30,382 nucleotides of DNA from Bacteroidales bacterium (GTDB lineage: Bacteria; Bacteroidota; Bacteroidia; Bacteroidales; UBA932): positions 1 to 30,382 of the forward strand of contig JAGAAF010000034.1 of assembly GCA_017615435.1 (NCBI GenBank), given 5' to 3'. Positions 24,345 through 30,382 of this stretch are shown here, one piece after another; within the stretch, counting starts at the first letter, position 1; each line of letters opens with the position of its first letter. The translations under genes and the position numbers were made by a program. Below the pieces are notes generated by a model. The model had not been told where the DNA came from, searched no databases, and saw only the letters and a list, made by a program, of their open reading frames with translations.

Positions 24345-25024
24345 CGCGTGCGGACGGAACCGACGCCGTGGACGCTCGGGCGGATGATTGCCGCTTCGAG
24401 GCCGGTGGCGTCGATGTCGCCGGCGCCGTTGATGGTCAGGTCAGCGCGGTCGGCTTCTCCGGAGACCTTCACGTCGCCGGCACCGTTCATAGTTACATCC
24501 AGAGTGGCGGCTCTGAGCCCGGTAAGGCCAAGATCGGCCGCTCCGTTGCACTTGATGGTGACATCCGCTGCCTCAAGGCCGGCTATGTCGAGATCGCCTG
24601 CACCGTTGAGAGTGAGCGAGAAATCGCCAGTGGAACGGATTCCGTGCTTGCACTCCATATCAACTGCGCCGTTGATGGTGAGCGATGAAAGGAAGTCGGA
24701 AGTGATATAGATCTTAGTGTTCTTGAAAGAACGGATCTTTTTGTCGTCAGACTTGATGCTGAGGCGTCCGTTGCCGTTCTGCTCGACCACAATATGCTCC
24801 ATATATTTCTCATTGGCAATGATCACCACCTTCGGCGCGCCAGTCTCATAGACCACTTCGCCGGGGATGCTGATTGTGAGCACGTCGAAAGGAGCGGCGT
24901 CCACAGTGCGGGTCTGCTCAGGGCCGGCGTTGACTATTGTGCCTTCGTTCGAGCCGGTTATCGTGAAGTTGCAGCCCGTCAGGGTAGCAAGAGACACTAA
25001 AGCTGCGAGTATCATACTTTTCAT
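24341..25024 (-). CDS. GIN-domain (DUF2807) lipoprotein with a 20-residue beta-solenoid repeat
   Basis: A 227-residue lipoprotein (lipobox LATLTGC, Cys18). The mature part is the DUF2807/GIN head domain (once annotated as an autotransporter adhesin head): FDVLTISIPGEVVYETG, then repeated rungs with NGA at residues 118, 140, 160, 180 and 199, and HGV at 219, close to 20 residues apart. This predicts a right-handed beta-solenoid. Known members are surface proteins of uncertain function. It is the last gene of the ABC operon (start overlaps the GntR stop by four bases, 25021-25024), so it is likely regulated with it. Confidence 0.88.
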   Translation of the reverse strand: MKSMILAALVSLATLTGCNFTITGSNEGTIVNAGPEQTRTVDAAPFDVLTISIPGEVVYETGAPKVVIIANEKYMEHIVVEQNGNGRLSIKSDDKKIRSFKNTKIYITSDFLSSLTINGAVDMECKHGIRSTGDFSLTLNGAGDLDIAGLEAADVTIKCNGAADLGLTGLRAATLDVTMNGAGDVKVSGEADRADLTINGAGDIDATGLEAAIIRPSVHGVGSVRTR

Positions 25025-25356
25025 ATCAAATCTTTTAAGTTAATGCCAAGCAGGTTGGCTCGTTTAACAAATTCGGGTAATTCTTCTGTGATGAATTTAT
25101 TCTTTTCAGTCTTGAGGATGGCCGCTTTGGCGTCTTCTGCCACAAAAAAGCCTATTCCCCTCTTCTGGAAGATGACGCCACGGTCGGTGAGTTCGTCGTA
25201 GGAGCGGGCGACCGTGTTGGGGTTCACGCCTATCGTGGCGCCCCATTCGCGCACCGACGGGATGCGTGCGCCCGGCTCCAGCTTTCCGGACAGGATCTGT
25301 TCGCAGATGCCGTCCGCGATCTGGATGTAGATCGGTTTGTTCTCGTTGAATTCCAT
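25021..25356 (-). CDS. GntR-family regulator, YtrA type
   Basis: A 111-residue repressor. Residues 1-75 form the GntR winged helix: PIYIQIADGICEQILSGKLEPG (residues 8-29, with the conserved Gln), RIPSVREWGATIGVNPNTVARSY (recognition helix region) and LTDRGVIFQKRGIGFFV. The effector domain is only about 35 residues, as in the YtrA subfamily, which controls ABC transporter operons and often its own. It sits between the permease (6 bases upstream) and the GIN lipoprotein. A candidate operator lies at the operon promoter (27017-27038). Confidence 0.92.
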   Translation of the reverse strand: MEFNENKPIYIQIADGICEQILSGKLEPGARIPSVREWGATIGVNPNTVARSYDELTDRGVIFQKRGIGFFVAEDAKAAILKTEKNKFITEELPEFVKRANLLGINLKDLI

Positions 25357-25362
25357 AAGCGT

Positions 25363-26184
25363 CTATTGTTTAATTGAGCGGAGTCGCCAGTAGAGAAGGG
25401 CGAGCAGCGCCGCTATCTCAAGGCCCATCACGACCCTGCAGAAGTTCAACAATATCTTCATAGCGACCTCGGGATCCAGATCGAGTCCGGAGAGGAATGA
25501 CTCCAGGTCCGCATTTGCAGAAATACCGATGACTGCAGTAAGGATGATGGAGAACAGCATTCCAAGGCCGAAAAGCACCAGGATGCTCTTGCCTATCTTC
25601 GCTTTCTTGAAAACTATTGCTCCAAGTGTGAAGAAAAGCACATACATACACCAGTTTGCATAAGCGATACCTCCCGCGTTATAATGAATGTCGAAATCAC
25701 CGAGAATCGCCGTATTAAAATAATCGACATCCACGGGCAGCTTGAGGATAGGAGTGCCGAAGGAATTGGGGAAGATGACTCCCATCAGGTAATCGGCTCC
25801 CAGATAAACTACTCCGAGGCTCACAGGCATCACGACTATCGTCATAAGCACCATCGAGAGCCATTTCTCGAAGGTCGAAGCGGGCAGCATCAGGAATGAT
25901 GTGCCGGCGCGCTTGTCGGTCACGTGGCCATAGAGTTTCATAGGACCGGCCATCAGGGCCACCGCCACCGCCACGAATCCGCTTGTCACCCTACCCGGTG
26001 TGGAAGCTTCAGCATTCAGGCAGAAAGAGCCGTTGAAAAGAAGGCTGAACAGTTCGGACACCATAAACACAGTCACAGGGAGCAATGCGAGTATCAGGAA
26101 ACTGATCCCGAAGTTGTTCTTCGCATTAACAAGGTCGTAGCAGAAATACTTGCCGAACCTTTTTGCTGAAAATACATTATTCAT
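25363..26184 (-). CDS. ABC transporter permease of the YtrA-type operon
   Basis: A 273-residue membrane protein with six helices at about 27-50, 66-81, 108-133, 172-192, 200-220 and 249-266. The segment GTSFLMLPASTFEKWLS (94-110) is the motif seen after helix 2 in ABC-2-type permeases from Bacteroidota operons of this type. Substrate unknown: YtrA-type systems export antimicrobial or cell-wall-related compounds in some firmicutes. Its start overlaps the ATPase gene by 8 bases. Confidence 0.85.
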   Translation of the reverse strand: MNNVFSAKRFGKYFCYDLVNAKNNFGISFLILALLPVTVFMVSELFSLLFNGSFCLNAEASTPGRVTSGFVAVAVALMAGPMKLYGHVTDKRAGTSFLMLPASTFEKWLSMVLMTIVVMPVSLGVVYLGADYLMGVIFPNSFGTPILKLPVDVDYFNTAILGDFDIHYNAGGIAYANWCMYVLFFTLGAIVFKKAKIGKSILVLFGLGMLFSIILTAVIGISANADLESFLSGLDLDPEVAMKILLNFCRVVMGLEIAALLALLYWRLRSIKQ

Positions 26185-27007
26185 TGCTGAAAATTCCTTT
26201 TACGAGTTCTTTGTTGTTGTGTACGGCGTTGAAGAGAGCCTCCACGTTCACCTTGCTCTCCTTGCCTGAAGTGTTAGGATACACCTGGATGAAACCGCCC
26301 GGAAGCTGCTCTGCATACAGAGCGCCAGGCTGAAGTTGGTTGCCATAGTCGAAGAAAAGCTTCTCGCTGATCTCCTGAATCGAGGCGTTCAGAAGCACGT
26401 CGCAGCGGTCGAGAATCACGATAGGATCGATCACATTCTCAAGGTCGCGCACCTGATGAGTGCTGATCACGATGGTGCTGTCCTCGCGGGTGTATTTCAT
26501 AATGGCGGCGCGGAATTGAGCCTTGGACGGGATATCCAGGCCGTTGGTGGGCTCGTCCATAAAGAGATACCGCGTCCCGGCTGCCAGAGCGAAGGCTATG
26601 TAGGCTTTCTTGAGCTGGCCGGCAGACATCGAGTTCATCTTCTGGCTGCCGTCGGTCTCGAACTCCTTCATAATATTAATATAGGTGTCGAGGCTGAAGT
26701 CCGGCCAGAATTTTCCGGTAGCTTTGGCCCATTCATTTGCCGTGGTGTTCAGGGGAGCCACCTCATCGGGGAGGTAGTAAAGATTCTCGAGGAAAGAAGG
26801 CAGGCGCTTGTACGGATCGAGTCCGTCGGTTGTGATGCTTCCCTCCTGAGCTTTCTTGAGACCGCAAAGGAGAGTCAGAAGCGTTGTCTTGCCCACTCCG
26901 TTCTCTCCGAGAAGACCGTAGATCTTCCCCGGCTCAAGTTTCATCGAGATGTTGTTCAGCACGTTTTTGCTGCCGTAACTGAACGCTAAATTCTTAATCT
27001 CAATCAT
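26177..27007 (-). CDS. ABC transporter ATP-binding protein
   Basis: A 276-residue ATPase. Walker A is GENGVGKT (34-41), the signature is SMSAGQ (126-131), Walker B plus D-loop is LFMDEPTNGLD (148-158) and the H-loop His is 184. The Q-loop position has YLPDE (78-82), as in BcrA/YtrB-type importers or exporters rather than the classical Gln. I place the start at 27007 (MIEIKNLAFSYG), since an extension to 27082 would pass the promoter and operator. It heads the four-gene operon and pairs with the permease. Confidence 0.93.
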   Translation of the reverse strand: MIEIKNLAFSYGSKNVLNNISMKLEPGKIYGLLGENGVGKTTLLTLLCGLKKAQEGSITTDGLDPYKRLPSFLENLYYLPDEVAPLNTTANEWAKATGKFWPDFSLDTYINIMKEFETDGSQKMNSMSAGQLKKAYIAFALAAGTRYLFMDEPTNGLDIPSKAQFRAAIMKYTREDSTIVISTHQVRDLENVIDPIVILDRCDVLLNASIQEISEKLFFDYGNQLQPGALYAEQLPGGFIQVYPNTSGKESKVNVEALFNAVHNNKELVKGIFSNE

Positions 27008-27016
27008 ATCTTTTGC

Positions 27017-27038
27017 GTGTATTAGTTTAATAGTACAC
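27017..27038 (-). promoter_or_regulatory. Candidate YtrA-type operator at the ABC operon start
   Basis: A 22-bp imperfect palindrome: GTGTA (27017-27021) and TACAC (27034-27038), with further symmetry inside (8 of 11 positions match between half-sites). On the minus strand it begins directly after the -7 box, so it covers the expected transcription start. TGTA...TACA dyads are what YtrA-like GntR proteins bind, as far as I recall. Confidence 0.6.
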
Positions 27039-27040
27039 TG

Positions 27041-27071
27041 CAAAGGTACAACGTTTTTTTTAATAAGCAAG
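27041..27071 (-). promoter_or_regulatory. Promoter of the ABC/GntR/GIN operon
   Basis: On the minus strand: CTTG (complement of 27068-27071), 19 bases, TACCTTTG (complement of 27041-27048), a full match to TAnnTTTG. The ATPase start is 33 bases downstream, so the leader can hold the operator. Confidence 0.7.
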
Positions 27072-27093
27072 AATTCTCGCAAAATTTTTTACT

Positions 27094-27101
27094 TAACTTT
27101 G
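27094..27101 (+). promoter_or_regulatory. -7 element of galM
   Basis: TAACTTTG matches TAnnTTTG and ends 6 bases before the galM ATG at 27108. The region about 19 bases upstream has no clear TTTG. A transcript from here would be leaderless or nearly so. Confidence 0.5.
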
Positions 27102-27107
27102 AATAAT

Positions 27108-28145
27108 ATGAAACGATTTCTGATTCTTGCAGCATTCCTGGCTCTCGTGGCTTGCCAGAGGACCCCTAAAGTTTACACTCTCAACGCCGGAGACGTGACT
27201 ATGACTGTCACTGATTTCGGAGCGAGGGTAATGTCGCTGGAGACGCCCGATCGCGATGGGAACATAGCGAACATGGTCATAGGCCATAAAAGGGCGGAGG
27301 AATACATCAACCCCACGGGCGAGCGCTTTCTGGGCGCGTGCGTGGGGCCGGTGGCCAACAGAATCGGGGCAGCGCAGTTCGAGCTGGACGGCGAGGTGTA
27401 CCATACACCTATGAACGACAACGGGCACAATACGCTCCACGGCGGATTCAAGGGGGTGGACAACCTCTACTGGGACGTGCTCGCACTGACCGACAGTTCG
27501 ATTGTGCTGCACCTGCTGCATCCCGACGGGCTGGAGGGCTGGCCGGGGAATCTGGACATCACGATGACATATGCTCTAAACGCCCGGAATGAGTTCACCA
27601 TCACGTATTCGGCCTCTACGGACAAGGCTACTCCGGTAAACCTCACTCATCATCCGTTCTTCTGCCTGCGCGGCGACGGAAAGGGCAGGGTCGAGGAATA
27701 TCTGATGACTATCAACGCATCACATTACATTCCTATCGATGCGGAGAGCATCCCTACAGGCGAAATCGCTCCTGTCGAAGGAACGCCCTTCGATTTCCGC
27801 GAGCCTCACTTCATAGGCGAACGAATCGGATTCGAGGACCAGCAGCTCATCAACGCGCGCGGGTACGATCATAATTGGTGCTTAGACAAAACCACTGACG
27901 GTGTTGAGCTCGTTTGCAAGGTCGAGGATCCGGTGTCGGGCCGTTTCATCGAGATTCTTACCGACCAGCCTGGCCTGCAATTCTACAGCGGAAACTTCTT
28001 CACCGGCGAGCAGTACCGCACTTCACTCGCCCTGGAGACACAAAAATATCCGGATGCAGTCAATCATCCGGATTTCACGCCCACGGTCCTGCGACCCGGC
28101 GAGGTTTATTCGCACACCTGCATCTACAGGTTCGGAGCGAAATAA
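27108..28145 (+). CDS. galM: Secreted aldose 1-epimerase (galactose mutarotase) lipoprotein
   Basis: A 345-residue enzyme that interconverts alpha and beta anomers of galactose or related sugars. It has a lipoprotein signal peptide (MKRFLILAAFLALVACQ, Cys16), so it works outside the cytoplasm, as is common for mutarotases in Bacteroidota. The catalytic His is in GHNTLHGG, the second His in NLTHHPFF, and the catalytic Glu in ALETQKYPDAVNHPDF. The ATG at 27108 is chosen because the signal peptide begins there; a TTG three codons upstream would overlap the -7 box. It stands alone and converges with the S51/ATP-grasp gene with no gap between their stops. Confidence 0.9.
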   Translation: MKRFLILAAFLALVACQRTPKVYTLNAGDVTMTVTDFGARVMSLETPDRDGNIANMVIGHKRAEEYINPTGERFLGACVGPVANRIGAAQFELDGEVYHTPMNDNGHNTLHGGFKGVDNLYWDVLALTDSSIVLHLLHPDGLEGWPGNLDITMTYALNARNEFTITYSASTDKATPVNLTHHPFFCLRGDGKGRVEEYLMTINASHYIPIDAESIPTGEIAPVEGTPFDFREPHFIGERIGFEDQQLINARGYDHNWCLDKTTDGVELVCKVEDPVSGRFIEILTDQPGLQFYSGNFFTGEQYRTSLALETQKYPDAVNHPDFTPTVLRPGEVYSHTCIYRFGAK

Positions 28146-30065
28146 TTATTCCGTCAGGAACTTGAAGAAGACGTCTATCTCTTTCTTTTCCTTGAGACGG
28201 ACGATGTAGACCTGGTCGCCGAGGTCGTCGGCGAGGGCGGGGCTCATCCTGGTGCACATACACATCGCATCGCCGTAGCGGTCCATTATCTCCTGGTGCG
28301 AGTGCTTGTAGACGTGGTTGTCGCGACGGCCGACATAGGCGCAGAAGTACTGCTCTCCCATAGGCTTACGCCTCTCGCCGAAGGCGACCATATCCGCCCA
28401 TATCTGGAACACGTCCGTGCTGTGCGCGAAGTTCATCATATCCGGCGTGAAGCCTCCCGGGGGACGCATATTAACTTCGAGCCCCACGTAGTCGCCCTTC
28501 TTTCCGAGGCCCTCGCGGTCGCGGTCGAGCTGGAAGAACTCCAGATGCACGAAGCGGCTCTTGATGCCGAAGGCCTTCACGGTGCGCCGGCCGATGTCCG
28601 ACAGTGCCTTGGGCACGGTCTTGTTGCACCAGTAGCACGTGTCAATTCCGCTGTGCACTATCTCCATAATGGGGGTCGGGAACACGCTGTTGTTTTCGAA
28701 GACGGGTTCGCCCTTGTCGTTGTAGATAGCGTCGTAGCTGACCAGCAGGCCGGTGATGAACTCTTCAATCACGAAGAGGCCGTAGTTACCCGCGTGCTCG
28801 CCGAACCACTGCTCAAGTTCCGCATAGCTGTTGATCTTGCAGGTTCCGCCGGCGCCCACGCCGTTGTCAGGCTTGGCTATGATGGGATAGCCGGTCTTCG
28901 CCGCAAACGCTTTCACTTTCGATAAGCCCTCCGCGGCCTTGATCTGACGGGCGGTGGGGATGCCGCCGGCGGCGTAGCACTCCTTCATCTTCGACTTGTT
29001 CTTTATGAAGGAGATGCGGTCGTTCCGGATGCCTGAAGTGATGTTGAAGTCTGTCCTCAGGCGTGCATCCTGCTCCAGCCAGTATTCATTGTTGGACTCC
29101 AGCCAGTCTATCTTGCCGTATTTGTAGGAGAAGAAGGCCACAGCCCTGAAAACCTCGTTGTAGTCTTCGAGGTTGTTCACTTTGTAATACTCTGTCAATG
29201 ACGCCTTTAGCTCGGGAGCCAGCTGCTCATAGGGAGTGTCGGCGATAGCCAGAACGTTGATGCCGTTTGCCCTGGCCCCTGCACAGAAATGCCAGTAGGT
29301 CTCGGGAAAATGGGGGGATATGAATACCAAATTCATAAAACTGAATGACTTGTTTTCTTCAGATACCAAATGCATACCGCCTTGCGAGATCTCCCAGGCG
29401 TCGCCGTGGAGTTCGCTGCGGCCGTCTTTCACCTTGACATAACCTCCGTCAGGGAAAGTGTAAAACTTGTGCTGCCAGCTGTCGCGGAAAACGACATCCT
29501 CAAAAAGCCGCTGCCCGTCCAGCACCACATCCCTGACCTGATAATAGTGAGGGATAAGGTTAATGTCGGTGAGCCCAAGGCCCTTGAGCCAGCGTTTGTA
29601 ATTGGGGTCCACCACCTCGCCCTGGAACTCCGGATGGGAGTAGACTCTGTCAGCGCAGTTCATACTGCCGGCGCTGCAGCCCATAATCACCCCGTCGAAG
29701 CCCTGAATCAGCTCGCGTAGGCCGATCTCACCAATAAACTTGTTCTGGGTGGGGACGTGGCCGCCGCAAAGGACGATCCAGTCGGCCCATTTCACCAGCT
29801 CAGGCGCCTGCGAGGCGTTGCGCCTGTCCAGCATCACTATCTCTTCCGTGCGTATGCCGGAACGGTGGATGCAGAGGCTCATTCCTTCGAGGACGGAGTC
29901 GGTGAATGCGCGGTCGTCGGGAGCGGCGCTCACTAGGAGCACGCGCGGGTCCCGACCGGGCGCCGCCTGAGCCAGCGCGGCATTGACCTCGGCCAGAAAG
30001 CCGTTGTCTTCGGTGAAATGGTCTTCCCCGTATCTTGTGGGGCTGCCGGTCAGGAACAGCGTCAT
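28146..30065 (-). CDS. Fusion of a peptidase S51 (dipeptidase E-like) domain and an ATP-grasp ligase
   Basis: A 639-residue cytosolic protein made of two enzymes. Residues 1-235: class I glutamine amidotransferase-like fold of peptidase family S51, with the nucleophile elbow MGCSAGSMN (Ser131), CGGHVPTQN (100-108) and the likely catalytic His173 in LIPHYY. S51 members cut aspartyl or isoaspartyl dipeptides or cyanophycin. Residues 244-639: ATP-grasp carboxylate-amine ligase, starting MNLVFISPHFPE, with the ATP loop IIAKPDNGVGAGGT (Lys398), the FVIEEFITG clamp (431-439), HLEFFQ and the Mg2+ motif GLEVNMRPPGG (Glu530, Asn532). Met244 looks like the native start of a free-standing ATP-grasp protein, and residues 236-243 form a short linker. 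The two activities oppose each other (bond making and breaking). It starts directly after the lyase stop. Confidence 0.9.
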   Translation of the reverse strand: MTLFLTGSPTRYGEDHFTEDNGFLAEVNAALAQAAPGRDPRVLLVSAAPDDRAFTDSVLEGMSLCIHRSGIRTEEIVMLDRRNASQAPELVKWADWIVLCGGHVPTQNKFIGEIGLRELIQGFDGVIMGCSAGSMNCADRVYSHPEFQGEVVDPNYKRWLKGLGLTDINLIPHYYQVRDVVLDGQRLFEDVVFRDSWQHKFYTFPDGGYVKVKDGRSELHGDAWEISQGGMHLVSEENKSFSFMNLVFISPHFPETYWHFCAGARANGINVLAIADTPYEQLAPELKASLTEYYKVNNLEDYNEVFRAVAFFSYKYGKIDWLESNNEYWLEQDARLRTDFNITSGIRNDRISFIKNKSKMKECYAAGGIPTARQIKAAEGLSKVKAFAAKTGYPIIAKPDNGVGAGGTCKINSYAELEQWFGEHAGNYGLFVIEEFITGLLVSYDAIYNDKGEPVFENNSVFPTPIMEIVHSGIDTCYWCNKTVPKALSDIGRRTVKAFGIKSRFVHLEFFQLDRDREGLGKKGDYVGLEVNMRPPGGFTPDMMNFAHSTDVFQIWADMVAFGERRKPMGEQYFCAYVGRRDNHVYKHSHQEIMDRYGDAMCMCTRMSPALADDLGDQVYIVRLKEKKEIDVFFKFLTE

Positions 30066-30382
30066 TTACAGCGAATCGCCGAAGTCCGCGCGGAACTTCT
30101 TAACGAGGTCTTCCTGCCAGTAACCGATCTCGGTCATACGGCCGAAGAAGAAGCGGAGGACCTTGGGCTCGTAAGTCCACTGGAGTCCGCCTATGATTTC
30201 ACGGTTGTCCCAGAGCCACTTCACGCGGTCTGCGCAGTACTTGACCTGCGAGAGGGTGAAGACGCGGCGCGGCATAGCGAGACGCTGGAGCTCGAGCTCC
30301 GCGAAGCGCTCCGTGCCGTCGGGCTCGCGCTGCTCGCTCACGGTGCCGCGCTCCATTCCGCGGATACCGCCGGCGATATAGA
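30066..30382 (-). CDS. tnaA: Tryptophanase / beta-eliminating lyase, partial (C-terminal 105 residues)
   Basis: The C-terminal end of a PLP-dependent beta-eliminating lyase running off the right edge. Readable marks of the family are YIAGGIRGMERGTVSEQR at the edge, LELQRLAMPRRVFTLSQV and TYEPKVLRFFFGRM near the end. The frame stays open to the edge (last complete codon Tyr at 30378-30380). Tryptophanase makes indole, pyruvate and ammonia from tryptophan; the close relative tyrosine phenol-lyase makes phenol. The fragment lacks the residues that separate the two. Its stop lies directly before the ATG of the S51/ATP-grasp fusion gene, so the two are cotranscribed. Confidence 0.75.
   Translation of the reverse strand, partial: YIAGGIRGMERGTVSEQREPDGTERFAELELQRLAMPRRVFTLSQVKYCADRVKWLWDNREIIGGLQWTYEPKVLRFFFGRMTEIGYWQEDLVKKFRADFGDSL

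Noticed and set aside
1..30382. Horizontal transfer island, prophage or CRISPR
   Set aside because: No integrase, transposase, tRNA edge, phage gene or spaced repeats; composition looks even, and most genes are core functions of Bacteroidota.

Overview
The window is gene-dense chromosomal DNA from a member of the Bacteroidota, most likely a GC-rich gut-type Bacteroidales. The evidence is Bacteroides-type promoters (TAnnTTTG at -7, with TTTG or TTG about 19-20 bases upstream), an ExbB / small membrane protein / ExbD / ExbD cluster, a Porin_10-type outer-membrane protein, secreted lipoproteins (including an aldose 1-epimerase), a GIN-domain (DUF2807) lipoprotein in a YtrA-type ABC operon, and few Shine-Dalgarno sequences. 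I see no rRNA, tRNA, CRISPR array, insertion sequence, phage gene or attachment site. No gap between genes reaches 300 bases.

Layout. 1-3.0 kb: the 5' part of a cation diffusion facilitator, a small lipoprotein, a bidirectional terminator, then a CPBP protease coupled to a sugar nucleotidyltransferase. 3.0-7.2 kb: an FtsB/DivIC-like protein, a large Porin_10 barrel protein and an FtsX-like permease whose start overlaps the porin's stop. 7.2-13.3 kb: a TPR protein and an SRPBCC protein (minus strand), divergent from a Nudix hydrolase and an RsmF-like rRNA methyltransferase; then queA, dprA and a TatD nuclease. 13.4-18.6 kb: exbB, a 4-TM protein, two exbD genes, a terminator, asnS, udk and a TonB-like protein. 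18.5-23.5 kb (minus): a lipoprotein, an acyl-CoA synthetase, dCMP deaminase and an S41 protease, tightly packed in one operon. 23.5-24.3 kb: a membrane-bound LytTR regulator divergent from that operon. 24.3-27.0 kb (minus): ABC ATPase, permease, GntR/YtrA regulator and GIN lipoprotein, with a candidate operator at the promoter. 27.1-28.1 kb: galM. 28.1 kb to the end (minus): a peptidase S51 / ATP-grasp fusion directly behind the 3' end of a tryptophanase-type lyase.

Two things stand out. First, the S51 hydrolase / ATP-grasp ligase fusion at 28146-30065, transcribed right behind a beta-eliminating lyase, is the best candidate for an uncharacterised enzyme system. Second, the -7 promoter elements sit 5-7 bases from the start codon of at least five genes (3017, 12541, 23479, 23520, 27108). 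This implies leaderless or near-leaderless transcripts, and three divergent gene pairs share compact facing or back-to-back promoters.

All family assignments come from reading motifs and remembered family features. No database search was run.
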